DNA from: Norana najaformis
Lineage: Eukaryota; Annelida; Clitellata; Crassiclitellata; Hormogastridae
NCBI GenBank assembly: GCA_964023275.1
Contig: OZ029928.1
Span: forward strand, 16,915,676-16,979,675
Length of the DNA: 64,000 nucleotides
Reading direction: 5' to 3'
The number at the start of each line of letters is the position of its first letter. The stretch's first letter is position 1. Below, piece by piece: positions 32,636-63,905 of this stretch. Position numbers and translations under genes: made by a program. Below the pieces are notes generated by a model, which was given only the letters and a program-made list of their open reading frames with translations, did not search any database and was not told the DNA's origin.

Positions 32636-33299
32636 ATATAGCGCAACTATAGATGTTTTCTGGCAAGCTGTAAACGTGTGAGCACCAAGAATCATTGCTA
32701 CGCGGGAATCGTGCCTGATGGACGGTCGCCGTTGGACTCGACCTAGTTTACTCGACGGGTCAATGCTTAGCCAATGATTGCCACTGAAACCAGAGACCGC
32801 ATGTGGGATGGCGCTCAAGAGTCCCGGCTGCTGATGCTGGAGAAGCCTAAGTGGCTCCTGCAGAGATGCAAATGCGAAGGTTTACCTAGCAGAAAGGCAT
32901 AACCATCAGAGCGTAACCGGCGAAGCGTGACAGGCAGAGGAATTGCGCGGCGCGCTTGAGTGCACTGGGCGAAGCGATGTTTGCCTTCGCTTTTAATGTA
33001 ATGTCACGTGATTGGATATTTTTGTAGCGCTAGTGTTTGTGATGTCGGTGGATATACGTCTTGAGCTGTTGCACAGGAGAACAGAGGTTTACTAGCAGAG
33101 GCTGCGCCGGGTGAAAAGACCAATGTTAGAGACTGCATAAATTATGGCTTATTTGCATAAATTATGATACATTTGCATAAATTATAATATAAATCTCATG
33201 CGTATAAAATTTCGAAGTTCCGAGGGTTTAAGGTATGTAACGCAAAATGACTTATGAAGTTAATCAGCCCCGGATAAAACCTCTCCTTGAAGACGGCTG
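32636..33299. other. No gene recognised
   Basis: GATTAGCAT-free unique-looking sequence; three TTTGCATAAATTAT units at 33150-33190 are the only repeat seen. Confidence 0.4.
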
Positions 33300-33400
33300 T
33301 AAATCTAATCTAATCTAATACAATCTAACCCAATCTCATCTAGTCTAATCCGATCAAATCCAATCTAATCATTAGGTTATATTAGATTACAAGGCTCTAA
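33300..33400. repeat. TAATC pentanucleotide array
   Basis: Imperfect TAATC units like those at 11325 and, complemented, at 53400. Confidence 0.8.
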
Positions 33401-33496
33401 AGGAAATAAAATCAAATCCTCAAGTGCAATGTTTGTTCAGTCCAATTCAGTCTCTCTTCTGGGTCCAGGTGGCGCTGTTTCTCGGGGTTTATGTAC

Positions 33497-33499
<3 letters not shown>

Positions 33500-33543
<44 letters not shown>

Positions 33544-33690
33544 ATATTTAAACGAGTATATATATGCATATATGTATTTATACGAGTATATATATGCACA
33601 CACATTTTTATGCGTGCATATATATGTATATATATTTATACGTATATATGTATGTATATATACATATATGCAATATATATTTTATAGTAT
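33500..33690. repeat. TA-rich array
   Basis: TATATATA and TATTTATACGAGTATATA units. Confidence 0.85.
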
Positions 33691-34061
33691 TTTGGAGGAA
33701 TTTCACTTAAGACGATAGCGATCGACTTCTTATTGAATCGGCGAAGCTGTTGCGTGCATGCGTGTATCAATGCGCGCCGTGCTTCGGTCGTTGCGGACTA
33801 TTTACGCGCATGGCTCTGAGAACAATGAAGGCGCGGAGGAAGCGTTTGAAAGCTCTCAGCAGCTGAGGAGACAGAGACAGAGGAAGATGCGTAGAGATGG
33901 CATCGATCGAAAACTCGAGAGGGTCTTGGAAACGGAAGAACACGTAGATTGAATCGAATTTGCGAAGACTTGATTGGGGGAATTGAAGGAGAGTGAAGGA
34001 AAAAAACGATGTCACGCATTGAACGGAAAGACTGTTGTTTCGTGCTTGCAAGAGGAAATTA
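33691..34061. other. No supportable gene
   Basis: A 64-codon charged open frame (33758-33952) has no splice or domain support. Confidence 0.35.
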
Positions 34062-34165
34062 AGAGGTAATCGTAATCGTAAACTGTAAATTTCTAAAGTG
34101 CTACTTAAAAGCTAAGCGCAGGGCACCAGCTTATTCACTAGCGCTGCGTCAAGTCAGTGGGATTG
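34062..34165 (+). mobile_element. SINE-A variant
   Basis: GGTAATCGTAATCGTAAAC, TTTCTAAAGTGCTACTTAAA, AGCGCTGCGTCAAGTCAGTG, as at 3046. Confidence 0.6.
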
Positions 34166-34384
34166 TCCAAGGATGCCATGTCAAGAACCAAGTCCGGTTG
34201 CCAGAAGACCAGAGAGAGAGAAGGGGAGGGAGGTAAGTACGCGTTCGAAGTAATGTAATGTAATAATGGTTCTTTGCATAGCGCCTGTTTACGATATCTA
34301 CTTAGAAACCCAACGGAAGAACATGCATATTGTTCATATATGTATATATGTCTGAAGATTTCTATAGCGCCTTTTAAAAAGCCT

Positions 34385-34610
34385 CGCCTATATCAGGTAA
34401 GCTTCCCGATCGTGGCTTATTTTAGAGATTTCAATCTCGGGCTAGCACGGTCCATACACGGGGACCTTAAATGGTGTGGCACCCATTCAAACGGGCAGCG
34501 GTGGTGAAGGATCTCACCCGATAAATTCATTGCAAAATGAGCAGAGTCGAGGCCATACGCTTGGTATATAAAACCGTGTACATTTGCACTTACATTTCCA
34601 AGTCCATGTT
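34385..34610 (+). mobile_element. SINE-B copy lacking its head
   Basis: CGATCGTGGCTTATTTTAGA, TCTCGGGCTAGCACGGTCC, AGGATCTCACCCGATAAATT, TATATAAAACCGTGTACATT. Confidence 0.75.
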
Positions 34611-34740
34611 TTGGCATTTTCTCACTCGCCACTCTTAAGCTTTTTTAAATTAATCGAAAAATCACGTTTCTTTGAACTTTGCTTACTTACTAACTTACTT
34701 ATTTAGTTACTGTAATCATGGTCGTTTCTGTCTTTTGCAG

Positions 34741-35490
34741 AACCACGGTTTTTCGAAACACCAGGTTGTGCGCTGCGTTCCCCCATACATCGCCATCTTT
34801 CTCGCATGGACCCACACATCCGATCCTTGCGATTTTCAACACGGTTTGAGCGATTGCCGCCCAATTATAAACATTGCCGTTTCAACACAACCACTGTTCT
34901 CTGAAAGCAAGGTTGTGCCGTAAACAGTTATCTATCTCGCGCAGGTCCTAAATTTTTAACTGGGGCGACCGCTGCCTGACGACCAAAGACACAGGGATGG
35001 CCTTCAGCGCCAGCATGGTCCGTCAATCAGTTGTTGCCAAGGGAGCCTTTGGCCCAACGTATCGACCGCTCGACAGACCGTTAACAACGAGCCTACTAGA
35101 GGTGATTCACGTCAGCCGACACCCGGCAGAGCTCCCCGTGGGGGCGGACGGTCTAGGGGCCGCAGCCGCTGGGTCCTCGGGAGCCCAGGGGGCAGCCTCG
35201 GTCGCCGCAACTGCTGCGGGTCTGTCGATGGCCGTGCTGTTACTAATCATCGTCGCTTCGCTGACGGTCGTCGTTGGAGCTATCTATCTACTCATCTACT
35301 TCAAAAGCATTAAACCGATGTCGGCCAGGTCTCGCAGCTACATGGAACAGGGTGGAAAGGCCCACCAGGATGACGATGGTGCAAGGGGTCGATCCGCCCA
35401 CCCATTTTTCAGACGGTCGTGAGATGTGCACGTGTGCGTTTTCGCAACAGTCATCCCCCGCCGTCAATTCCGCGATTATTAAAATTAAAC
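34741..35490 (+). CDS. Probable terminal exon: unrecognised small single-pass membrane protein
   Basis: A strong acceptor (TTTCTGTCTTTTGCAG, ending 34740) is followed by about 256 nt of apparent 5' UTR and a 141-codon open frame at 34997-35422. The product has an Ala/Gly-rich middle, one hydrophobic span (residues about 75-103, including SMAVLLLIIVASLTVVVGAI) and a basic C-terminal tail of about 38 residues. GC-rich third codon positions differ from the AT-rich surroundings, supporting coding. ATTAAA lies 56 nt after the stop. I do not recognise the family. A 34-codon upstream frame begins at 34807. It could instead be an isolated chance frame. Confidence 0.42.
35478..35489 (+). promoter_or_regulatory. 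Possible poly(A) signals (two ATTAAA)
   Basis: Two overlapping ATTAAA hexamers, the commonest variant of AATAAA, follow the 141-codon frame and would end its transcript near 35510. Confidence 0.3.
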
Positions 35491-35639
35491 ATCGTTAATA
35501 ATTGTTCATATTGGAGCTATTGTCCAGTGCAACACTCTACTGTATATCGGATGTAATTGTTGCGTGATTGATCTTCAGTCGATTGCTTTTTCCTCACCCA
35601 CTTCTTTCTCCGAGGGGTAGTCCAAGAAGCACGTCCGCA

Positions 35640-36300
35640 CAAAATGACCTATTTTGACCCCCTCTCTCCCTCTTCCCGCATTTGTCATTACCTCCCTTTT
35701 GTCCTCATTTGGGTTACCCTCCTCCTTTCACATTGAAGACACCCTTTATGACGACCCATACAGATATTTCTCTCCTACTGCTGTTCTCTCTTCTTTCTTC
35801 TGCTAATCCTGCTTCTCTTACTGTTCTTCCTTCTTCTCCTTTTATTTTTCCTTCTCCTGCTCCTTCTCCTTTTTCTTCCCCTTCCCTTCTCCTCCTTTTC
35901 CTCCTCCTCTTCCTTCTCCTCCTCCTTGTCATACTCCTGCTTCTCCTCCTCCTTTTCCGTCTATTTTCTTCCTCTATTTCCGTCATCAAATTCAGGTCAA
36001 CTTAGGTAAATGAACAATAAGAGCAACGTTCTTTTGACTAATTCTAAAGTTAGAACATTTCAACGTTGGAAAAACACTTTGCCAACGAATTCTGAAGTTA
36101 GAACAACGATACACCAACGTTACGAATTCCGAAGCAGGGAAAACCGCTAGCAGTTCATAAGAAAGAACAACGTTTGTCTGACAAATTCTGAAGCGGCAAA
36201 GACATTGATTCCAAAGCTGGAAAAGTCTAGACGAGTAATTTCTGGAGTTGGAATAAAGACGAACAGAGGGATTGTCAGATTAACATCTGTGAATCTTTGT
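35640..36300. repeat. Pyrimidine-rich tract then TTCTGAAGT-type repeats
   Basis: CTTCTCCTCCT runs to about 35990; then degenerate units with CAACGTT and AATTCTGAAGTTAGAAC. No gene seen. Confidence 0.65.
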
Positions 36301-36309
36301 CATTACTGC

Positions 36310-36430
36310 ATCATCATCATCATCATCACCACCACCACCACCACCACCGTCATCATCATCTTCTTCTTCACCATCATTGTCGTCGTTCTCGTCATTATCA
36401 TCATCAGTAGCAGCAACATCGTCATCGACA
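36310..36430. repeat. ATC/ACC trinucleotide tract
   Basis: CATCATCAT and CACCACCAC runs. Confidence 0.85.
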
Positions 36431-36829
36431 CCCCCTTTTGTAAGCATTATCCTCTCATTCATCAGTTTCTGCCATTTGTACCCAGGTCCTTTATTTTAAT
36501 TACCATTGTTGCTGTTGTTCTAAATGTTGGCACAATTCTCATTATTTACTTACTTACTTTTCAGCAGGCATGTTTACGTGAAGCTGACTGCTAAGCCTCT
36601 TTGATTTATTTATAGTCAGGGAGATTATTTTCGCATCATCTTCGTCCGGTCTTTCTGGACCAGCTGTTGTCGTTGCCCGTGTTTTGCAATTAATCAGAGT
36701 TTCAGGGTTTCAAATCCCCCACCAGGTCATTAGGCTGCCACGTATTGGGCTTTTGCAACCATGCCTTCCTCGTGCTATCATGCACGCATTCATACTCCCA
36801 TACAAGCCAGGTATTTCTTAATACTGATA
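36431..36829. other. No gene recognised
   Basis: No supportable feature. Confidence 0.35.
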
Positions 36830-37000
36830 ATGACGACTACTACGATGATGATGATGAAAATAATGATTATGATGATGATGACGACCACAACAATGACGAT
36901 AAAAACAATGATGATGACGACGACGACGATTATGACAGTGCTGATGATCACAGTGACAGTGATGATGACGATGATGCTTATGATGATGATGCAGTAACCA
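36830..37000. repeat. GAT trinucleotide tract
   Basis: Imperfect GATGAT/GACGAC; Asp-rich frames are artefacts. Confidence 0.85.
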
Positions 37001-37336
37001 ATACCACTGTCTTTCTACTCGTTGGTGATCAATAGTATTTACACAGCCATAGGAAATTGTCCGTTGATTGTCCATCAGTCCTTTCAATACTGTCCGGAAA
37101 TTGTCGAAATACATCGCCATTTCCAGCGGACACCTTAGTGCGCTACAGACTTTGTCGAGTACAACACGCACGCCATACACATGCACAGATACAGATATAC
37201 ATACAAACTTATATATGTATATGTATTTATGCACGCATGTATGCGTGCATGGTTGTTCTAGGCTCATTATTTTATAAAGGCTATAGGCCAGCCTCATTCA
37301 TCATAGAAACTTCACTCTCGCATTTATAGGAATAAT
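37001..37336. other. No gene recognised
   Basis: Ends with a LINE-tail-like CCAGCCTCATTCATCATAG; nothing else supportable. Confidence 0.3.
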
Positions 37337-37404
<68 letters not shown>

Positions 37405-37425
37405 CAACAACAACAACAACAGTTA
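37337..37425. repeat. CAG then CAA trinucleotide array
   Basis: About 20 uninterrupted CAG units followed by about 8 CAA units, in apparently noncoding DNA. Confidence 0.95.
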
Positions 37426-38299
37426 ACAACAAACCTTACGCCTTGGACAGAACTTGATAGTAACCATAAGCTACTAAATGGCTTTTCAAGCTTGCAAGTA
37501 CAGATGGAAAAGTTTCAACCTCGCTACCTTGTTTTAATCAGGAACTATTCCAGTATTCTTCGAAAACATTTCCGCTTATTGCTCACCAAATTTATTATTG
37601 GAGCTTTAGGGTAGAAATCTTGGAATTACGATCAGGGACGACGGAAAACACATATTCTAGAACATTCGAGAAGATGTCGTATTTTCAAGGATGTTTGAAC
37701 TCAAGGCGGGAAACTTTTGTAGCGCAATTCTTTCAATCTTACTCTTATCGTAATCGTAATCTCGAGATTTCTACAGCGCCCAACGAAAGCTAAGTCGCGG
37801 GAACCAGCTTATTCACAGGCGCTCAGTCTTACACGATTTGGGCCAGTTTTCGCAGTTCTCAATTGAACGCAACTGAAACCATCAAATCAAAAATATGTCA
37901 ACAAGATAAACGATGTCTCTCCATCTAACTTTTGGATCTTGACCTGGAACCGAACAATTTTTTGCCTATCGATTCTGTTTTGACTGAGCGCCTGTGAATA
38001 AGCTGAGATGAAAAATTTTGAGAACCACTGGTGTGGCTGAAAAAAACATGAGATAGAGGAGACTATAACAGTAGAGTTACCAGCAAGAGGAGGCTGAGCG
38101 TCTGGCGATGGCGAATGCTCCATTGGAACTATGACGGAGAAGTGGACTGCGTCATAGGCCTACGTCAGCAGAACAGGGGTCGAATAGCAGTCAATTGGAT
38201 CGCACTGGAGCGGAAGGTAGATTCCGCCGAACGAGGTCGGCGCCAGAGCGTCTCCGTTAAAGTCCTCGAGGATCGAGTCTGCAATGATCAGCCATGACA
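37426..38299. other. Unassigned sequence with two SINE-A pieces
   Basis: Opposed SINE-A fragments at 37745-37830 (plus: TCGTAATCTCGAGATTTCTA, CAGCGCCCAACGAAAGC) and 37915-38010 (minus: CTATCGATTCTGTTTTGACT) face each other. The rest is unassigned. Confidence 0.55.
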
Positions 38300-38596
38300 G
38301 ATATGACTACATCTCGTCTTATATTCGTGACGCTCTTCACTGGCTCCCCATCCAGCAGCGTGGACACTTTAAGATCCTCTCCCTCATGCTCCCCTTTACC
38401 TCATTGACTTCTGCACGTTGGTCTCGTTCCCGGGCCGTACCACCCTTCGCTCGGCCACTCAGGATCTCCTGTTTGTCCCTCGAATGCGCACCGCTACTGT
38501 CAAGTCCAGAAGCTTCGCCTACGTTGCTCCGACTTGCTGGAATCGTCTCCCTCCTTTCTCTCCCCCTCTCAGGCGCCTGGAGACTGTACTGTTTAA

Positions 38597-39534
38597 CCCT
38601 CACCCACATTGGTCATGAAAGTCACGTTTTTGCATACCTGGGGTCCGTCTGTACCCGAACGGTTAAAATGCGAGCTTTGAGTGATATTTGCATTCCGACA
38701 TCGAAACAGCCTAAGTTCTGCTTTACACATAGTAACACGTAATAATTTTCATTAAGTAAGTCCTAATTGTCATGGAAAGAATATTTTTATTACACAAATC
38801 GGGTACCCGGCAAATGTTATACAGTGAACGTAACATGTTATGCTCATCAAAGCAAACTGTTCAATTTAAGCTTAGTTTAATTCAAGAATTTCAACTGAAT
38901 GAAGAAAGTTATTAAGCTAAGCACAAATCCTGGTTTAACGTGACTTTCGTGACCACCCCGGCCACGTGCTGTACCACGAGTTGATGTTCTGCTACGAACT
39001 TGCGCTGCAGGAAGTGCAGGTTTTTCAGCAGGCTCAAAGTCATCATTGTCAGATTCTTCTTCGTCAGAAACGAGATCAATTTCATCTTCTTCTTCAACCA
39101 TCTCATTGCTGCTTTCTTCGTTGCTCTGGACGTCATCTTCTTCATCATCGAGTAGTATCTTCAGCACTTCTGCAACAGTTTAACTAGCACGTCTTTGAGC
39201 CATTTTATATTGAAATGCCTAAGAACAGTTGCCAAACATTTAAGTGCTCCATCATTTCCTTAAAATGGGCGCCTAAGTAATTTTATTTACATTTTTCAAT
39301 ATATTTTCATTTGTGGGGACCAACTGTACCCCAGGGGTCTCTCTGGACCCCAAATGAAATTTTAAAATATTTCCTTTTTGAAATAATTTGCTGACCTATA
39401 AATTCATGCAGCTGTTGATCGATGAAGGGCTGACAATTACGTAAAATAATAGTGCTATGCCATCAAGGGAACAAAAGTTACACATGTTCTAAAATGGCTG
39501 GGGTCCGCTTGGACTCCAGGTATGTGGATGAGGG
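38597..39534 (-). mobile_element. Deleted piggyBac element in TTAA target
   Basis: Bounded by TTAA on both sides (38593-38596 and 39535-39538). Imperfect terminal inverted repeats start CCCTCACCCACAT and CCCTCATCCACAT, each with an inner CATACCTGG motif, as expected for piggyBac (CCC termini, TTAA duplication). The minus strand from about 39203 reads MAQRRAS, a stop, then VAEVLKILLDDEEDD and more acidic residues ending VRSRTSTRGTARGRGG. This looks like the acidic N-terminus of a piggyBac transposase. The DDD catalytic part is absent, so the copy is non-autonomous. Confidence 0.78.
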
Positions 39535-39934
39535 TTAACAGTGATTTTACTCCTTCGGGTCGGAAGCACCTCTGTTGAGTTTATCATCTAAGAGGCGCTT
39601 TATAAATCTCAAATTACAATTACAATTACATTGGGTCGGAAGCACCTCTGTTGAGTTTATCGCCTAAGAGGCGCTTTATAAATCTCAAATTACAATTACA
39701 ATTAAATTGGGTCGGAAGCACCTCTGTTGAGTTTATCATCTAAGAGGCGCTTTATAAATCTCAAATTACAATTACAATTACATTGGGTCGGAAGCACCTC
39801 TGTTGAGTTTATCGCCTAAGAGGCGCTTTATAAATCTCAAATTACAATTACAATTAAATTGGGTCGGAAGCACCTCTGTTGAGTTTATCCTCTAAGAGGC
39901 GCTTTATAAATCTCAAATTACAATTACAATTACA
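39535..39934 (+). repeat. 77-bp tandem array of a LINE 3' tail (5 copies)
   Basis: Five head-to-tail copies of the LINE 3' tail (GGGTCGGAAGCACCTCTG to ATTACAATTACA), period 77 bp, near-identical. Alternating copies carry TATCATC or TATCGCC, suggesting stepwise duplication of a dimer. Confidence 0.85.
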
Positions 39935-40044
39935 AAATGATGATGATCGGGCGACAGACCTGAGCCAGGACTAAGAGGTGTGAAGCTCCTCCAGACCCTC
40001 GTAGAAAACAGAGCGAACAGATTATAATGAAAGTTCCAAAATTT

Positions 40045-40360
40045 AGGTCCAGCAGACAGACAGGCAGGCAGGCAGACAAGCAGACACAAACATACACTCA
40101 CAAACACACAAAGATACACACAGACACATACAGATACACACACAGACACACAGACACATGGAAAGATAAACAGATACACACACACTGACAGACGAACGCA
40201 CAGACTGACAAATATACAGAAATACTGACGAACGAACAACAGACGAAGAGAAAAACAGACAAACAAAAAATATACACACAAAGGCAGGCAGGCAGACAAC
40301 CAACCAACCAACCAGCTAGACAGACAGACAGACAGAGACAGACAGACAGACAGTTTCTGT
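40045..40360. repeat. CAGACA/CACACA/CAGG array
   Basis: Imperfect CAGA, CACAGA and GGCA units. Confidence 0.85.
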
Positions 40361-40809
40361 TAACTTTGACCTCGGTGCAGTAGCTCCAGAAGCAGAAGTT
40401 CATCTCCGCTGTTGAAAGCCTTAATTGCGTTTCATTGTCATCGCTGCTGCTGCTCTTAGTGATGCTGCTGCTGAGCTTGTGTTCCTCTCAGAAGATGCTC
40501 CGCGGTTTGTCCTCCCCTCCTTTTGAACCGGAAATCGAGTAAGAGGGAAAAGCTGTTCTCTCTCTTCAAAGGAACTTCTTTCCTCGTAGCTTCAGCATTC
40601 AGTGAACGAAGCCTGAGCTTTCTCAATGCCTGAAAGTACACCGTGCGCCGTAAATGTGGATTCAGATACCAGATATGTTTCATTCGTTTGCACCAAAATC
40701 AGCATATCTTAAGACTTTTGTTCTTGAATAATTAGCAAATGGCGTTATTCATCACTTAGGTAACCCATTAATTGCATAACTTGTTGCGATTATCTTTAGC
40801 ATGCCACTT
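40361..40809. other. No gene assigned
   Basis: A 75-codon basic minus-strand open frame (40456-40683) and GCTGCTGCT runs; no domain recognised. Confidence 0.35.
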
Positions 40810-41106
40810 TCTTCTTCGTTCTTTCTTCTTCTTCTTCTTCTTCTTCTTCTTCTTCTTCTTCTTCTTCTTCTTCTTCTTCTTCTTCTTCTTCTTCTTCTTC
40901 TTCTTCTTCTTCCTCCTCCTCTTCTGCTTCTGCTTCTGCTTCTGCTTCTTCTTCTTCTTCTGCTTCTGCTTCTGCTTCTTCTGCTGCTGCTGCTGCTGCT
41001 TCTTCTTCGCCTTCTTCTTCGTCTTCATCATCTTCTTTCTTTTGTGTGTCTTTTGCCTCCCGTTCTCATTCTCTCTCATTTCTCTCTCTCTCTCTCGTTC
41101 TCTCTC

Positions 41107-41164
<58 letters not shown>

Positions 41165-41185
41165 ACTCTCTCTTTCTCTCAGTAC
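40810..41185. repeat. TTC/TGC then TC arrays
   Basis: About 30 TTC units, mixed TTCTGC units, then about 40 TC units. Confidence 0.93.
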
Positions 41186-41647
41186 CAAAAAGATCAAAAA
41201 GATGGTTGTTATTTTATGGATTCACTGTGTATAACATAGAGAAGATCACTGGGTTTATCATTCGCGATGCTAAGAAATAGAGCCGTGTCGGCAAAATCGC
41301 CATAGAATGTGAATAAACGGTTTCGCGAAGCCTGCGGTATCACATTTACTCTCAGTTACTTACTTACTCTATCAACTTACTCTACTCAACTTTTCATTGC
41401 GCCTCGTTGTTTATAGATTGCTTACTTGCTCAAACGTTGTGGTGCAAACAGTGAAGTTCTGGATTCAAAACCAGGCTATGGGCGTCTGGAAGACTTGTTG
41501 TTTAGAAACCTAGGAAAGCGAGGTAAGCTTCGTCATAGGACCTCAATTATGAGACAGCAGCTCTTAATCACTGAATCGTGTTACTAGGAATTTATCATGG
41601 AATGATAAATGACTCGCTATAGGCACGTGATCTTTAGGTAGCTATAG
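41186..41647. other. No gene recognised
   Basis: Unique-looking sequence; no supportable feature. Confidence 0.35.
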
Positions 41648-42450
41648 TGCGGTACGGTGGTCTGTCGGTAACGCGTTTGGTCAATGATCATGTGGTTGAA
41701 GGTTCGACTCCGTGTAAAGAACCACGGGCAAGTTGTTTACGCACACCGTGCCTCTGTCGCCAAGCAGTAGAATTTGGTACTGGTGTTAGCTAGGAAGTAA
41801 ACTGTAAGTCCTGCGATGCAATGGCCCCCGTGTCCAAGACCTTGGGATTCGTCCATTGCGGGCTCAGGGGAGAAGGAGATGAGCACCTCCCTTACGTCTC
41901 ACTTATGGGATATGGGATACTTTACTTTACATAAGCTGGGAAGTAAACGGCAAGTCTTGCGATGCCCTGGCCCTGTGTCCAGGACCTTGGGATTCGTCCA
42001 TTGCGGGCTCAGGGGAGAAGGAGATGAGCACCTCCCTTACGTCTCACTTATGGGATATGGGATACTTTACTTTACATAAGCTGGGAAGTAAACGGCAAGT
42101 CTTGCGATGCCCTGGCCCTGTGTCCAGGACCTTGGGATTCGTCCATTGCGGGCTCAGGGGAGAAGGAGATGAGCACCTCCCTTACGTCTCACTTATGGGA
42201 TATGGGATACTTTACTTTACATAAGCTGGGAAGTAAACGGCAAGTCTTGCGATGCCCTGGCCCTGTGTCCAGGACCTTGGGATTCGTCCATTGCCGGCTC
42301 AGGGGAGAAGGAGATGAGCACCTCCCTTACGTCTCACTTATGGGATATGGGATACTTTACTTTACATAAGCTGGGAAGTAAACGGCAAGTCTTGCGATGC
42401 CCTGGCCCTGTGTCCAGGACCTTGGGATTCGTCCATTGCCGGCTCAAGGG
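41648..42450 (+). mobile_element. SINE-C with 3' part tandemly amplified (145-bp unit, about 5 copies)
   Basis: Head GTGCGGTACGGTGGTCTGTC with box B GGTTCGACTCCGTG at 41700. The 3' segment (AAGCTGGGAAGTAAACGGCA, CTTGGGATTCGTCCATTG, GATATGGGATACTTTACTTT) repeats at 41929, 42074, 42219 and 42364, period 145 bp, almost identical. Confidence 0.85.
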
Positions 42451-42772
42451 CCTAAAGAAAAGGAGATGAGCGTTGTATGGCATTGGTTACTTACATCGAC
42501 AGTATTGTCTTACTATTGATTATTTATGAGACAATTACTCATCCTTAGGTTTTCTTTTTTAATGAATCAACAGATAAATCATTTCATTGATTGAGTAACA
42601 GGTATCGATTCTGGATTACCAGTCAGTGTTAGTAAGGCCTAACTAGCTAATCCGTTTAACAAATGTGCTTAATTTTTTGACAGCAAGATCAGCCATCTGG
42701 AAATTTAAATAAATGCGCTATATAAATGTTGTAATACACACAGCATCCATCTCCGGACTCGTGACTGTAGTC
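42451..42772. other. Upstream flank of receptor GC coding start
   Basis: Includes AATGCGCTATATAAATGTTG (42712-42731), which looks like a SINE or LINE tail. Its TATAAA could also act as a TATA box 50 bp before the ATG; neither is established. Confidence 0.3.
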
Positions 42773-62757
<19,985 letters not shown>

Positions 62758-63620
62758 GTGAGTTAATCCCTAAACTAAGAGCTTAGACGTTAGAACTATC
62801 ACCAAGTTAATTTGAGTACGTATGAAAGTATTACCAGGCTCACTCAGTTTAGTAGTTGTTGAAGTTTGTTGGAGTTTAGGATGGAGAGAGGGGACAGCTA
62901 GTGCAGAAACATCAACTGATATCAACTCCTGGACTTGCCAGCGAAGTAGGGGTAGGACGCCTGATTAATTGTTTTGTTCAGACAGAGAGATGGGACTGAT
63001 AACTGGTAGTGAGTCAACCGGCCCACACAGAAAGCGAATGCACAACCAGTTGCAGCAGAGACAGGAAGACAGACGGGTACAGATACAGGGAGAGACATGC
63101 AGACAGACGAGTAAAGGAGTCCGCTTATACGTGAGAGAAATCAGTCGAGAGTTAGGCGTCGGAGAACACAGTCGAATAGCTCTGTGAGGTTACACTCTCG
63201 GAGATAAGGCGCAGTTGGGAATGCAGTCTCTAAAAGAGCCAGGCGTCTTCTGGCGCTATAACAATCGTTATGGGTAGAATTACACCTTAAAGCTTGTCTT
63301 AGGCTATATACTTGTCGCTCGCTCCGTAAAGTAATTCTGTTCGAACTAGTATCACGCTCGCTGTGTCAGACATTGACTGAAAGATATTCGTGTGAAACGT
63401 GGTAATAGAATAAACGATGGAAAACTGAACAATGCGCTCCGGACGTGAAACCCCAATACAGTAACTGACGCTGCAATAGAAACATTATATTACATAACTA
63501 TACCCACCCTCAAGCAGTTTAGCAAACTGGTCAAGACTCTGATTGCTATGTAGCAAATGAAGCTCCCTTATTCTGTAGCAAAGTTCCAATATCCCGTAGT
63601 AAAGTGAGGGATCATATCTA
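62758..63620. other. Start of intron 22; no further exon found
   Basis: No segment reads like the remaining cyclase sequence (RIHVS, Y-L--RG or KGKG). Open frames here lack support. Confidence 0.5.
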
Positions 63621-63745
63621 CCTCGGGACAATTAACAACAACAACAATAACAACAGCTCCAACAACAATAATAATAATTTTTCACCACCTGAGGGATTAT
63701 ACCTGCCTCGGGTAAAAATAAATAATAATAGTAGTAATAGTAGTA

Positions 63746-63790
<45 letters not shown>

Positions 63791-63905
63791 TAATAATAAT
63801 AATAATACCTGAGGGATTATACCTGCCTCGGGTAAAAATAAATAATAGTAATAGTAATAATAATAATGATAATAATAATAATAATAATAAAGTATATGTA
63901 GCAAT
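63621..63905. repeat. AAT arrays with tandem CTGAGGGATTATACCTGCC element
   Basis: ACCTGAGGGATTATACCTGC then CTCGGGTAAAAATAAATAAT occurs at 63685 and 63810, separated by AAT runs; related to 57095 (complemented). Confidence 0.82.

Larger units (their letters stand above)
38300..39934 (+). mobile_element. L2/CR1-like LINE 3' end, split by a piggyBac element
   Basis: 38300-38596 encodes the usual LINE C-terminus (ALHWLPIQQRGHFKILSL, FVPRMRTATVKSRSFAYVAP, TCWNRLPPF, LETVLFN). The element resumes at 39535 and reads into SGRKHLC* and the tail GGCGCTTTATAAATCTCAAA plus ATTAC repeats. An uninterrupted minus-strand copy at 46660-46900 confirms the join. Confidence 0.75.

Noticed and set aside
33758-33952. 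64-codon charged frame
   Set aside because: Could be a helix-rich exon, but no clear acceptor or donor and no similarity that I recognise.
37337-37425. Coding polyglutamine tract
   Set aside because: CAG/CAA units lie in a region with stops on either side in every useful frame and no gene nearby.
40456-40683. 75-codon basic minus-strand frame
   Set aside because: No domain, and the other frames around it have stops; no link to neighbouring exons.
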